DNA of 64,000 bases from Agrobacterium fabrum str. C58 (GCF_000092025.1 NC_003063.2:1-64000); one strand, 5' to 3'; counted from the stretch's first letter, positions 54,845-64,000 are shown. The notes: generated from the sequence alone by a model not told the origin. Numbers and translations are program-made.

Positions 54845-56809
54845 TCACCCGAATGCCCGTGCGAGAAGAATCCGCATGGATTTCATCAGGTCGCCCTGTT
54901 CCGCGACATTTTCAGGAGCCTTGCGAAACAACAGGCGCAAAATGGACCGGCGCTGCTCGTCGCTTGGATGAATATCGAACTTTCCGGAGTTCTGCGCGTG
55001 CTCCGCAGGGCTGATCCGCATCCACCCCGCCTCCGGTACGAAAACATCCGTTACATCGCTGGAAGACGGAACCGCAGCCAGTGTGATGTTTTCGGTTGAG
55101 AGGCCGGTGATACGCACCGGTCTCGTCGAGGATGCGGACCGCAACTGCCCGCGAAAATCCACTCCGATCATTTCCTCCTTGCCGAAACGCGGCAATTCAA
55201 TGCAGCAAATGAAGCTGGTGAATGCGATCACCATCGCGACGGCGGACCAGATCAGATTGAGGCAGTCCCGCGAGGACAGCTCGGACGGAGCATCCAGACC
55301 ATAGACAGCCAGCACGATGGAGACGGCCGAAGACAGGGTCACGAAAGCGAAAAAAATCGCCGTCGGGAGGTGGACACGGACCTGGGATCGGTCTCCTCCC
55401 TTTTCGGTGACTTTGAACGGGCGCCCGAACGGTTTACGGATTGCCTGAAAAAGCGTGATGGTAATGGGTACGGCGGTCAGGGCGTGGGTGACTTCGGTGA
55501 AGAGAGGAAGCGTCCTCTTGCCGGATATCCAGGTGGAATAGGTCCAGAAAAGCGCAAGAGATGACAGGCCGAGCTTCATGAACATCAGCTCATCGGCCTG
55601 CAGCGCCGATACACCCGTCAGCCAATAGATGGACGGTGCAAGCAGCAGGCACAGGATAAACGGCTTCGACAGCCAGCAGAAAAGTCCATGCAGATAGTGC
55701 AGCCGCTGCGTCAGCGTAAAATTTCCACGCCAGAGAGGTCCGGTCCGCAAAAGCCCGATCTGGATCGTGCCGAGACACCAGCGGGTGCGCTGGGTGATGT
55801 ATTCGGGTACACCTTCCGCCGACAATCCAACGCTCAACTTCTCATTCAGCCAGCGCGTGACATATCCCCTTTCCATCAGGCGATATGTCAGCAGCATGTC
55901 TTCGGAAAGCGCATCCGAAGGGAAACCGCCAATACCATTTACCGCGGCGCGGCGTACGACGAAGCTGGTGCCGACGCAAAAAGCGCAACCAACGGCATCC
56001 TTGGCCGGCTGGAAGACGTCGAAGAAGACCCGCTGGTCGTCCACGAAGCTCTTGTCGATACCGAGATTGTGCTGAATTGGATCACTGTTGAAATAGAATT
56101 GAGGCGTCTGGACGACAGCCACCTTCGGGTCCGAAAAGAGACCCGTCACGCGCCGCAGGAAGTTTGCCTGGGGGGCAAAATCCGCATCGAGGACCATGAT
56201 GAAGTCGGAAACCTCTTCCAGCGCATTGGTGTGGAGCAGCGCATTGTTGAGATTGCCTGCCTTGGCGTGCTTGTTGTCGGGACGTGTGACGTAGTTCACG
56301 CCCACGGCTTCGCAATAGGTTCTTACCTCTGCGCGACGTGTGTCGTCACAGACGAAGACGCGCAGTCGAGGATAATCCATCGCCTGCGCGGCGATGATGG
56401 ATTTTTCGAGAACGTTCAGCGGCTCGTTGTAAGTGCAGATAAACACATCGACGAGCGGCGCATGCGGGTTGCCTGCAAGATATGCCTCTCCCTGATCGGC
56501 AACGGCTGACCAGTCGGTCCGGCGAAGAAGTATGAGGATGGACCCCATGGCGTAAAGCACCGAGATCAGCTCGAAGGTGAAATAGGTGTAGCACCAGAGC
56601 GTTTCGAGGGAGAATTCCAGCGGCGGCAAGGTATCCGTTGCCCGCCATACGATATAGACACCAAGCGATAGCAACATGATGATGCTGAAGGCCAACCTGT
56701 CGACCATCTTTCTGGGATCAGCGAGAAGGGCAAACAGGATCGCCCCAATCGCAATCGTCAGGTTCACATAAAGCACCGACTGAACGTCACCTTCAGCACT
56801 GAAATACAT
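54845..56809 (-). CDS. crdS: Curdlan synthase CrdS (GT2, beta-1,3-glucan)
   Basis: 654 residues, the length I recall for CrdS. N-terminal membrane helices (about 12-95), then a GT2 domain: DVFICTYNEP, Asp155-Asp156, DAD at 208-210, SED at 302-304 and the Q-x-x-R-W motif QRTRW at 340-344, all as in processive cellulose-synthase-like enzymes. More membrane helices follow (about 360-560), then a C-terminal domain. It polymerises UDP-glucose to beta-1,3-glucan at the cytoplasmic membrane. Coupled to crdC. No strong PilZ signature (RxxxR) was found in the C-terminal part. Confidence 0.93.
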   Translation of the reverse strand: MYFSAEGDVQSVLYVNLTIAIGAILFALLADPRKMVDRLAFSIIMLLSLGVYIVWRATDTLPPLEFSLETLWCYTYFTFELISVLYAMGSILILLRRTDWSAVADQGEAYLAGNPHAPLVDVFICTYNEPLNVLEKSIIAAQAMDYPRLRVFVCDDTRRAEVRTYCEAVGVNYVTRPDNKHAKAGNLNNALLHTNALEEVSDFIMVLDADFAPQANFLRRVTGLFSDPKVAVVQTPQFYFNSDPIQHNLGIDKSFVDDQRVFFDVFQPAKDAVGCAFCVGTSFVVRRAAVNGIGGFPSDALSEDMLLTYRLMERGYVTRWLNEKLSVGLSAEGVPEYITQRTRWCLGTIQIGLLRTGPLWRGNFTLTQRLHYLHGLFCWLSKPFILCLLLAPSIYWLTGVSALQADELMFMKLGLSSLALFWTYSTWISGKRTLPLFTEVTHALTAVPITITLFQAIRKPFGRPFKVTEKGGDRSQVRVHLPTAIFFAFVTLSSAVSIVLAVYGLDAPSELSSRDCLNLIWSAVAMVIAFTSFICCIELPRFGKEEMIGVDFRGQLRSASSTRPVRITGLSTENITLAAVPSSSDVTDVFVPEAGWMRISPAEHAQNSGKFDIHPSDEQRRSILRLLFRKAPENVAEQGDLMKSMRILLARAFG

Positions 56810-56940
56810 CGCCCTAACCTCGCAGTTGGTCGGCTGCGCGTCGGGTTCCGGGCGCGCATCTGAACATCATCTTTGAAAAAGAAGAACTGCCCTGCGGGTA
56901 TAGGAGTGAACCCGCAGGGCTCGCCCAATCCATGCGGGTG

Positions 56941-58398
56941 TCAGGATTGAGTTCGCGAAATCTTGGTCTGGGGAACGGGCCCGTTCGCGGCATGCCTTGT
57001 GTCATCCAGTTGACGGTTCGGCGCTGCAAGCTCCGGCAGCCGTCCCTGGCGCGGCTGTTCCATTCCCATATAGGCGAAGATCCTGTTCCGCGACGATTCA
57101 AGGAGCGCCATGGCTGCCTGCGTGACAGACGGAATCTCCTTCGCGGAGTTCTTCGCATATTGGAGGAGATCAGCGGACGCTTCGTGAACGTAGTTTCGCG
57201 TCCTGTCCAGCCATTCGTTTGGCAGGGTCACATTGACCCATGTGCCGACCGAGCAGGATTTCTGATGCGAAAGATCGGGCTGATCGGTACCATCCATGCG
57301 GATGAACGCATAAAGTTCGCGTCTCTCTGTTGGCGGAAATGGGACAGCGTAATCAAGATCCACCCGTTCAGTTGTGCGCGGCACCAACCTTTCCACCGTG
57401 CCACTGCTCTCCTGGGCCCAGCTCCCCGCATCGACCTTGACACGCGAGCCAACGGAGAGTGCCTGCGCCTGGCGCTCGGAGAAGATAGCGACAACAAACG
57501 CGTTGCGGCAATCGAGTGCCTCTGCAAGCGTGTCACCGGCGACAACTTCCCGCCCGGTCGCAGCCACAGGCTTGTAGAGCGTCGTTCCCGGCGGAATGGC
57601 GAGATCTGCATGCGTCAACCTGTCGATGCGCGAGGCCTCAGTCGTTGCCAGGGTCTCGAGTTCGCTTCTCCGTGTTTCAAGTGTGGTCATCTGCATCCGC
57701 ACCTGCATCAGGTCAGCCGTTCTGGTGCGGATTTCCTGCTGGAGGTTCTGCAGCGATTGCAGATCGGATCCAATATAAATCCCCTGCCGCGCGAAGGTCA
57801 TGTCCTTGTTCAGCTTGTTGACAGCGACACGCGCCGCCTTCAGTTTTGTATCTTCAAGTTGTATCGTATCGGCGATGTCTTCGCTTATGCCTTGAAAAAC
57901 GCCCTTGTCGACGAGTTTTTGTTTGCGAGCCGCTTCGGCTTTTGCGATCCGCGTGGAATAGGTAACCATCTGCAAGGCCGCCTCTGCAGCCTCGAGATCG
58001 GACTCTGTCCGCAGCAGCAAAGCCGCCTGCTGGCTGGAAAGATCCCTGTTCAGGTCGTCGATCCGCGAGGCATAGTCCGAAACGATCGAGTTCTTCTGGC
58101 GCATCTCATTGTCAAGCGCCGCCAGTTGAACCTTCAGGCCGATCAGCGTTGTATTGTCCACCTTGTCGTTCTCGATGGTGGCACCGCCCCTGTCGTTCGA
58201 TGTTTTCACAACGCCGCTGATCGGCGTCGTCAAGGGAATAATGGGGGCATTGATCAGAGCACGGCTCGTTTGAGAGGTGAATACAGGCGGAAACACGGAA
58301 GAAGAAAACACCGTCGCCACCACACCGAGAACAGTATAGGAGGCTAATCTTACGGATGCGCCTTTATATTTTGCGTCAGGCTTATTGCGGAACAGCAT
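56941..58398 (-). CDS. crdA: Curdlan biosynthesis protein CrdA (membrane-fusion-like)
   Basis: 485 residues from ATG 58398 behind GAGGAG (the frame could extend to 58521). One N-terminal membrane helix (ASYTVLGVVATVFSSS), then a long coiled-coil hairpin (about 95-260) and flanking beta-rich segments, like HlyD-type periplasmic adaptors; PGTTLYKPVAATGREVVAGD resembles the lipoyl/barrel half. In the crd locus CrdA is thought to assist glucan passage across the inner membrane. Promoter region upstream contains two inverted repeats. Confidence 0.87.
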   Translation of the reverse strand: MLFRNKPDAKYKGASVRLASYTVLGVVATVFSSSVFPPVFTSQTSRALINAPIIPLTTPISGVVKTSNDRGGATIENDKVDNTTLIGLKVQLAALDNEMRQKNSIVSDYASRIDDLNRDLSSQQAALLLRTESDLEAAEAALQMVTYSTRIAKAEAARKQKLVDKGVFQGISEDIADTIQLEDTKLKAARVAVNKLNKDMTFARQGIYIGSDLQSLQNLQQEIRTRTADLMQVRMQMTTLETRRSELETLATTEASRIDRLTHADLAIPPGTTLYKPVAATGREVVAGDTLAEALDCRNAFVVAIFSERQAQALSVGSRVKVDAGSWAQESSGTVERLVPRTTERVDLDYAVPFPPTERRELYAFIRMDGTDQPDLSHQKSCSVGTWVNVTLPNEWLDRTRNYVHEASADLLQYAKNSAKEIPSVTQAAMALLESSRNRIFAYMGMEQPRQGRLPELAAPNRQLDDTRHAANGPVPQTKISRTQS

Positions 58399-58821
58399 GA
58401 AATCAACTCCTCTGTTGTTGAGAAACCGTTCCTCCCGCAGTATTGAAATGGTGAATGAAGTTCTTGTGCGCCGCAACATAGTAAAAATTGCATTAACTAA
58501 TTTTCCAATTTTGACCAACAAATAGGCATCTGACGATTTTGGGGACGCGAAAATTCATCGAAGAGAATTTGAAAGACGAAATTTCAATCGTTTCATATTA
58601 GAATTGCCTTTTAAATGGCGTGCTTGGAAAACACACCCTGGCTTCGCCATTTCGCATATGCAACTTATGGGGGCGACGGCATGCCGTCGCAAAGGCCTGC
58701 CGCCGGGTAGGTCAATTTCCAGACTGCAAGCGCGTTAGCGCCTCAAGTCGGTATGGAAGTGCCGTTGCTTTTTCCCAGAACTCGTCATTTGATGTCGGTC
58801 CAAGCTGGATTGGGGACACAT
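58399..58821. other. Divergent promoter region, crdA / antiporter
   Basis: 423 bases between the crdA and antiporter starts. AT-rich near crdA. Contains TTGAAA/TTTCAA inverted repeat (58569-58587, 7-base spacer) and the 18-bp palindrome at 58673-58690. No gene seen on either strand. Confidence 0.6.
58673..58690. promoter_or_regulatory. Perfect 18-bp palindrome in the crdA promoter region
   Basis: GCGACGGCA followed directly by its exact reverse complement TGCCGTCGC, without a loop, so more like a protein-binding site than a hairpin. Lies about 275 bases upstream of crdA and 130 bases upstream of the antiporter. Confidence 0.6.
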
Positions 58822-60405
58822 ATGGACGGCACGCATCTCTTCGAACTCGTGATTGCGATGTTTCTTGCCATTATCGTGCTGCATTATATTGCGCATCGCT
58901 TGGGACTGCCCCCTTCCGTGGCGCTGCTCGCAGGCGGGGGAACCTTGGCCTTCGTGCCTGGGCTGCCGACAATCTCCGTCAATCCGGAGTTGGTGTTGGT
59001 GATCTTCTTGCCGCCGCTGCTGCTGGATGGCGCGTGGTCCATCTCTGTTGACCGTTTGAAACGACACGTCTTCGGAATTGCGTCTCTGGCAATCGGTGCA
59101 GTGCTGTTCACAACCGTCATCGTCGCAGTTGTCGTGCACTTTCTGATGCCCTCATTGCCATGGGCTGCCTGCGCGGCCCTCGGCGCTATTGTCTCCCCTC
59201 CTGACGCGGTCTCGGCAAGGGCCGTGCTGGAGAGGATCAGGATACCCAGACGCCTCCAGATTCTGTTGGAGGGAGAAAGCCTTTTGAACGATGCCAGCGG
59301 GCTTGTGCTTTTTCGTTTTGCTGTCGCCGCCGCAGCGGGTGGGGTTTTCAGCACGGTGGATGCCCTTGGTGAATTCTTCTTCCTGGCCGTCGGTGGCGCC
59401 GCAGTGGGCGCGTTCGTTGGTCTCCTGTGGGTAAAAACCGTTCGCCATCTGGGCGACGAATATTTGATGATTGCCGCGACCGCTGTCCTGTCCTGGGCCG
59501 CGTATATTTTGGCAGAGCAGGCTCAGACATCAGGTGTGATTGCAACTGTTACCGCGGGATTGATTGCGTCCTGGCATCAGCACACCGTGTTATCTGCCGC
59601 AACACGAATGCGCGGCACGTCCTTCTGGAATGTCCTGGTCTTCCTGATGGAGGCCATGGTGTTCATTCTCATCGGATTATCCCTCCGCGATGTCGTTGAA
59701 CGCGGCGGCGGCTTTGGCTCGATAGCCAGTTCAATGGCATTGCCTGCACTTGCCGTCCTTGTCACGCTGGTAGCGGCACGGTTCGTGTGGATATTCGCAT
59801 CCGACTTGGTCATCAGGTTGTTTCACGGCCTGAAACTCGCCCACTCGAAGCCTCTTGGACCAGGAGCGGTTACCGCACTCGGTTGGGCTGGCATGCGCGG
59901 TGTTGTTACGCTGGCTCTTGCCCTGAGCCTTCCGGAAGATTTTCCTGGTCGCGATTTCATTCTGGTCATGGCTTTCGCCGTCATCATGGGAACCGTTCTC
60001 ATACAGGGGACAACGCTCGGACGGATCATCGCATGGGCGGGGCTTGGAGGGATAGAACCGGAACGCGCGCCGATGACGATGAGTGAGGCCGAAGCATCCA
60101 TGGCCCAGGTGCAATTCACGACTGTTCAAGGTCTTGCATACGACGAAAACGGCGAACTCATCCATCCGCAACTCCTCAAGAGGTATGAACATCGACTCGC
60201 GGCCAGTGTGAAATACGCTGAAAGCACCGAAAAATACTCACCGCTTCTGCATGCTCATTTTGATGTCGTGCTCAAGGCCGTTGCCGCCGGCAGGAAGGAA
60301 CTCATACGTCTACGTCGTGAGGGACAGATCGATGACGAAACGCTCAGAGAGCTTGAGCATGATCTCGACCTCGAGGAACTGACTGCGATATCGGCCAAGG
60401 CGTGA
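58822..60405 (+). CDS. CPA1-family Na+(K+)/H+ antiporter
   Basis: 527 residues from ATG 58822 (GGGGA upstream; in-frame starts at 58753 and 58792 are alternatives). About twelve membrane segments. Family motifs: FLPPLLLDGAWSI, GAIVSPPDAVSARAVLE (the catalytic Asp lies in PDAV) and LEGESLLNDASGLVLF with the ND pair. C-terminal cytoplasmic tail of about 130 residues with a YEHRLAASVKYAE helix. It exchanges monovalent cations for protons across the inner membrane. Divergent from crdA. Confidence 0.88.
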   Translation: MDGTHLFELVIAMFLAIIVLHYIAHRLGLPPSVALLAGGGTLAFVPGLPTISVNPELVLVIFLPPLLLDGAWSISVDRLKRHVFGIASLAIGAVLFTTVIVAVVVHFLMPSLPWAACAALGAIVSPPDAVSARAVLERIRIPRRLQILLEGESLLNDASGLVLFRFAVAAAAGGVFSTVDALGEFFFLAVGGAAVGAFVGLLWVKTVRHLGDEYLMIAATAVLSWAAYILAEQAQTSGVIATVTAGLIASWHQHTVLSAATRMRGTSFWNVLVFLMEAMVFILIGLSLRDVVERGGGFGSIASSMALPALAVLVTLVAARFVWIFASDLVIRLFHGLKLAHSKPLGPGAVTALGWAGMRGVVTLALALSLPEDFPGRDFILVMAFAVIMGTVLIQGTTLGRIIAWAGLGGIEPERAPMTMSEAEASMAQVQFTTVQGLAYDENGELIHPQLLKRYEHRLAASVKYAESTEKYSPLLHAHFDVVLKAVAAGRKELIRLRREGQIDDETLRELEHDLDLEELTAISAKA

Positions 60406-60687
60406 ATATTCGTCGGTTCCTGCGCGCTGACGGGGTAAAGGTCAAAATCAAAATCCACTCCCGCCAGGAACGCACAGGAATATGCAAATGGCGGATACTG
60501 ACGCCCTGTCCGGCAAGGCGGCCTCCAAAAACTCCAACACCTTGCGATAGTCCGATTCTTGCCGGCATCCACACCGTTGCGGCACGACGATTGTGCTGCC
60601 CGCCTACCTCAGGCTTCCAAGCCTCGGAGAGCAGCGCACCTCTTGGACATCCCTTGCCGCACCGTACCTCCGACAAAACGAGGTCAG
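60406..60687. other. Convergent spacer, no supported gene
   Basis: Lies between the antiporter and the ABC exporter. A GTG frame overlapping the antiporter stop (60402-60716) encodes a Pro/Arg-rich 104-residue product that looks like chance. No clear terminator hairpin seen. Confidence 0.4.
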
Positions 60688-62652
60688 CTACCGCTTCGAT
60701 CCATTCTTACGCTTGACCATTCTACGAAGCATCGAGCCCGCTCTTGCCTTCCGTGGAATGAGTTCGATGTCGCTGACCAGCTTCGCCCCGCCATCCCGGC
60801 GCTCCAGCGTGATTTTGCGGCTGTGGAACGCTTCCAGTTCGGCACGGTGCGCCACGCTGATAATCGTTGCATCGGGAAGTTCTTCGATCACCGTCTGCAT
60901 CATCTTATCCTGACTTTTCTCGTCAAGAGCTGCCGTCGCCTCGTCCATGACGATGATATCGGGAGCGTTCAGCAACAGGCGCGCGAAGGTCAGCCGCTGT
61001 TTTTCTCCGCCGGACAATGTTTGGTCCCAGGGCGCCTCGTCCTCGATTTTTTCCTTGAGCTGACCAAGACCGACCTTGTCGAGCGCAGCGCCAATCTCTT
61101 CGGACGTCCAGCTTTCGGCGGGCTGCGGATAACAGACAGCGCGACGAAGCGTACCGGCCGGAATATATGGCCGTTGCGGCAGCATGAACAATCTACTGTC
61201 GGCGCGGAAGTTGACGCTTCCCCCACCCCAGGGCCAGAGACCGGAGATGGCCCGCACCAGCGTGCTCTTGCCGGAGCCGGATTCTCCAGCCACCAGCACT
61301 CTCTCTCCGGCGCCGATTTCGACGTCCGTCTCCTTGACGACCGCCGTGCCGTCACCCAGAGAAACGGAAACATCCTTGAGACTGAGTATTGTCTCCCCTT
61401 CCGTCTCGCCGCGCACTATCCTGCCGACCGTATCGCTTTTTTCAGCCCGTTCGAGGCCATCGAGCGACATCATCAGCGAGGCAACACGCCGGGCGCAGGC
61501 ATTCCAGTCGGCGAGACGCGGATAGTTGTCGACCAGCCAGCCAAACGCGGACTGGACAATCGTGAAAGCGGAAGCGGCCTGCATGACCTGACCAAGCGAC
61601 ATGCTTCCATCGAGAAACTTGGGTGCGCACAGGAGAAGCGGTACGACGGGCGCGATCAGCATCGAGCCGTTCGAGACGACCGTCGTTCGCATGTACTGTT
61701 GCGCCATGAGACGCCATTGCCGTCGGACATTGCCGAACCTCTTGTCGAGATCGCTTCGTTCTTCCTCCTCGCCGCCAAGCAGGGCGATACTCTCACCATT
61801 TTCCCTGACGCGCGTGAGCGTATAGCGGAATTCCGCCTCGACCTGGTTTTTGACTTCGGAAACCTTGACGAAATTGCGCGCGATGAAGGCGATGGACGTG
61901 GAGGTAATGGCGGCATAGATCACTGCCGCAATGACAAGGAAGCCGGGGATCGTGACGCCGGCCCCGCCGATCGAAACAGTCAACGCGCCGCCGATCGTCC
62001 ACAGGACAACGATGAAGGTGGAGGCAGACACGAAGGCCGCGATGACACCGGACACAAAGTCCACCGGTGCTTCCGTCGCAATCCGCATATCCTCCGAGAG
62101 CCGTGCTTCGGGATTTTGGTGGTCACCATCAATCAGGTTCAGCTGATAATAACGGCCATTTGCAATCCACCTGCCAACGAGTGCCTTCGTGAGCCAGGAA
62201 CGCCAGCGCCGCTGAATACGCATTCTCACATAAACCTGTGAGGTGACGATGAAGACGCTACCGAGGACCAGCGGGGGGAAAATCGAGGCGAGAAAATAAA
62301 CCGTCGACGCGTCCCGCTTCTCGATAGCGTCGAAAATGCCGCGATTCCAGATATTGATGCCATACTGAAAGCCGACATTTATACCGATCATCACCAATAG
62401 TCCGAGCGTGAACGGCCATGCCAACGCATCGCCGCGCCGGCTCCAGAAGCCGCGAGCGCTGATCCAGAAGCGTTTCAGCAGGTATTTCCTGCGAACCTCT
62501 TCCGCCTGCTCCGGGGTCAAGTCCGAAGCGGGTTCCATCTCCTCCGGCGGAGGCGGCTCATCGGTGTCAGGAGCATCCTGTTGAGATGCGGTTTGGGTGC
62601 CAGTCTCGTCGGCACCAACGACCGGTTTCGGTCCTGCGTCTTTGTCACTCAT
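60688..62652 (-). CDS. SbmA/BacA-YddA-like ABC transporter (fused permease-ATPase)
   Basis: 654 residues: a Pro/Glu-rich cytoplasmic leader (1-50), a membrane domain of the ABC_membrane_2 type with FWSRRGDALAWPF and IRRWRSWLTKAL-like amphipathic elements, then an ATPase with Walker [31 protein letters not shown] signature and VMDEATAALD Walker B. This is the YddA/ABCD-like family related to SbmA/BacA peptide transporters. Rhizobial BacA itself lacks the ATPase domain, so this is a relative rather than BacA. Substrate unknown; peptides or fatty-acyl compounds are typical. Confidence 0.85.
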   Translation of the reverse strand: MSDKDAGPKPVVGADETGTQTASQQDAPDTDEPPPPEEMEPASDLTPEQAEEVRRKYLLKRFWISARGFWSRRGDALAWPFTLGLLVMIGINVGFQYGINIWNRGIFDAIEKRDASTVYFLASIFPPLVLGSVFIVTSQVYVRMRIQRRWRSWLTKALVGRWIANGRYYQLNLIDGDHQNPEARLSEDMRIATEAPVDFVSGVIAAFVSASTFIVVLWTIGGALTVSIGGAGVTIPGFLVIAAVIYAAITSTSIAFIARNFVKVSEVKNQVEAEFRYTLTRVRENGESIALLGGEEEERSDLDKRFGNVRRQWRLMAQQYMRTTVVSNGSMLIAPVVPLLLCAPKFLDGSMSLGQVMQAASAFTIVQSAFGWLVDNYPRLADWNACARRVASLMMSLDGLERAEKSDTVGRIVRGETEGETILSLKDVSVSLGDGTAVVKETDVEIGAGERVLVAGESGSGKSTLVRAISGLWPWGGGSVNFRADSRLFMLPQRPYIPAGTLRRAVCYPQPAESWTSEEIGAALDKVGLGQLKEKIEDEAPWDQTLSGGEKQRLTFARLLLNAPDIIVMDEATAALDEKSQDKMMQTVIEELPDATIISVAHRAELEAFHSRKITLERRDGGAKLVSDIELIPRKARAGSMLRRMVKRKNGSKR

Positions 62653-62904
62653 GGGCGCTAAACGAACGATGCGTTGAAAGGTTTCACGGTTTCGTGATGC
62701 CGCATGAAATATAGTGCCGGTGTTGCGCAGAGCTTTTCATAGGCCTCCAGATCCGCGACTTTCTGGTTTCGCCGCGACAGATCAAATCGATGGTTAACCG
62801 CTTGCTGATTTCCCGTTTGACGATATGTCCTAGAACAACGAGACTCTGGAATTGGACCCGCCGCTGAGGTTTGTACGACCACGCGGCAAGCAGACGGCGC
62901 CATC

Positions 62905-64000
62905 ATGCGACTTAGTACCATCACGAACCTGGCCTATGCTGTGACCCTGATACTCACGACGGTATCGGCGACCACTTTCATTCTGTCAGCCAGAAGCGCC
63001 TCTCAAGAGAGGGCGGCAATCCAGGATCATCTCGACATCAGCGATCTTGCCGAGGAACTGGCAATCATCGCGGATGAGCGCACCGAGGAAGCGCGACTTT
63101 ACGTCATGCGCGGCGACGAGCAGCATCTTGCAAAATTCTACGTCGACGAAGATCAGGAAAAGCACCTCGAAAACACCTTGGATAAACTCGCTGCACACGG
63201 TGTTTCGCCGCAAGAGGCGACATCCTTCGAGGAAATAAGAAAAAGCGCCGACGTCCTCGACAGGATGGAGCGCGAGGCCATCGGTTTTTATCGCTCCAGC
63301 CGCCAGAGCGAAGCACAACAGGTCTTGTTCGGCGATGAGTATTACCGACTGCACAGGGGCCTGCTGGATACCGTCGAGACGCTGAGAGAAACACTTGCGA
63401 CCCGCACGCAGGCAACTGTGGACCAGGCCAAAAGCCGAAGCGATTTCTACGGATCGATCGCCAAGGTGATGCTCGCCCTGACCGCGTTGATGTTTCTGGC
63501 CGTGCTCTATTTCGTCCTCAGCAGACGCGTTGCGGCACCGCTCATCAGGATGAGCAATATCGTCATGCGCCTTGCGCGGCAGGACTACAGTATCGACGTG
63601 CCCGACGAAGGACGTCGGGACGAGATTGGGGAAATGAACCAGGCGATCAGGATTTTCCGCAGCAACGGGCTGGAAAGGGATCGGCTTGACGCAGAACACC
63701 GCCGGAACCAGCGCATCAAGGATCTGATCCTGCAGATGATGCATCGCATTCAGGCATGTCAGAATCAGGACGAACTGTCCGACGTCGTTTCGAAATTCAT
63801 GCCGCAGATTTTCCCCGCTATTGCCGGCCGCCTGCTTGTGCTCAAGGAAAACAGTTCGCTTCTCCAATCGACCGGACAATGGTCCGACCCTTCGTTCTCC
63901 GCCCCGGAATTTTTGATCGACGATTGCTGGGCTCTGCGTCGTGGACGTCCCCACGTCAGCAACCAGGACGGCGACGATGTCGTCTGCCATCACCTTCAGG
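62905..64000 (+). CDS. Membrane sensor with HAMP domain, probable diguanylate cyclase (partial)
   Basis: Open from ATG 62905 to the window edge (365 codons, no stop). One N-terminal membrane helix (LAYAVTLILTTVSATTFIL), a periplasmic helical region, a second helix (IAKVMLALTALMFLAVLYFV) near residues 188-207, then a HAMP domain (SRRVAAPLIRMSNIVMRLA, DEIGEMNQAIRIF). A GAF-like segment follows (LILQMMHRIQACQNQDELSDV, CWALRRGRPH), a module usually joined to a GGDEF domain in diguanylate cyclases. The catalytic domain is beyond the window, so kinase versus cyclase is unproved. The 252 bases before it hold no other gene. Confidence 0.7.
   Translation, partial: MRLSTITNLAYAVTLILTTVSATTFILSARSASQERAAIQDHLDISDLAEELAIIADERTEEARLYVMRGDEQHLAKFYVDEDQEKHLENTLDKLAAHGVSPQEATSFEEIRKSADVLDRMEREAIGFYRSSRQSEAQQVLFGDEYYRLHRGLLDTVETLRETLATRTQATVDQAKSRSDFYGSIAKVMLALTALMFLAVLYFVLSRRVAAPLIRMSNIVMRLARQDYSIDVPDEGRRDEIGEMNQAIRIFRSNGLERDRLDAEHRRNQRIKDLILQMMHRIQACQNQDELSDVVSKFMPQIFPAIAGRLLVLKENSSLLQSTGQWSDPSFSAPEFLIDDCWALRRGRPHVSNQDGDDVVCHHLQ

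Noticed and set aside
54845..56809. Cellulose synthase BcsA instead of CrdS
   Set aside because: Length 654, neighbours crdA/crdC-like and lack of a clear PilZ domain or bcsB-like gene favour curdlan synthase.
60402..60716. Plus-strand 104-codon frame after the antiporter
   Set aside because: Overlaps the ABC transporter gene, Pro/Arg-rich, no RBS and no family; most likely chance.
60688..62652. BacA (symbiosis peptide transporter)
   Set aside because: The protein has its own ATPase domain, which BacA lacks; it belongs to the YddA/ABCD-like relatives.
62658..62924. Minus-strand 88-codon frame upstream of the ABC transporter
   Set aside because: Overlaps the start of the HAMP sensor and has no recognisable domain or ribosome binding site.

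Overview
The window looks like a chromosomal segment of a member of the Agrobacterium tumefaciens species complex (Rhizobiaceae). This rests on recognition, since no search was run. The 776-residue lyase at 18008-20338 carries His311, Arg314, Tyr365 and His531 at exactly the positions I recall for the PL15 exo-alginate lyase Atu3025 of strain C58. The locus at 53535-58398 has the order, and in the 654-residue synthase the length, of the curdlan genes crdA-crdS-crdC. About 35 kb separates the two landmarks, which fits the same stretch of the C58 linear chromosome. Most of the window is GC-rich; the first 6.6 kb is clearly AT-richer.

Region by region: (1) 1-6600 is an AT-rich accessory block with a membrane-anchored HExxH protein, a decayed IS5-family transposase, a Wzy/WaaL-like membrane protein and an acyltransferase-3 protein, suggesting acquired surface-glycan genes. 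(2) 6600-12370 is a patchwork: an ArsR/SRPBCC pair, a decayed T6SS-immunity-like gene, a VapBC-type module with a strong operator palindrome, a 42-residue membrane protein, a P-loop kinase, a frameshifted histidine phosphatase and an NTF2-like protein. (3) 12593-25361 is one co-directional catabolic operon: GntR regulator, CUT1/Lpl-type importer, exo-alginate lyase, SDR (probable DEH reductase), SGNH hydrolase, D-2-hydroxyacid dehydrogenase, TIM-barrel isomerase and a glucarate-dehydratase-like enolase. (4) 25390-27402 is decayed sequence (BPL_N and ROK pseudogenes) around two small intact genes.

(5) 27551-41670: a MalT-like LuxR regulator lies divergent to an operon for a Dpp/Opp-type importer, two hydantoinase/oxoprolinase-like proteins, two DUF917 (S-methyl-thiohydantoin desulfurase-like) proteins and an isoaspartyl peptidase. 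(6) 41736-51757, on the opposite strand and convergent with (5), holds a second Dpp/Opp importer, two FAD amine/D-amino-acid oxidases, an SDR, a cupin and a MarR regulator. A near-perfect 15-bp-arm palindrome upstream of the ATPase gene has a weaker copy upstream of marR. (7) 52064-53335 is a GH144/glucoamylase-domain glucanase-like gene, followed by a textbook terminator and then crdC-crdS-crdA on the minus strand. (8) 58822-64000 holds a CPA1 cation/proton antiporter, an SbmA/YddA-like ABC exporter and the start of a HAMP sensor that is probably a diguanylate cyclase, cut by the window end.

The most interesting candidate is region 5 plus 6. Two peptide importers converge on enzymes that together could process cyclised, isomerised or racemised amino acids and peptides (hydantoins or thiohydantoins, 5-oxoproline, beta-aspartyl peptides, D- or N-alkyl amino acids). 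This is inference from family content. No tRNA, rRNA or CRISPR array was recognised.
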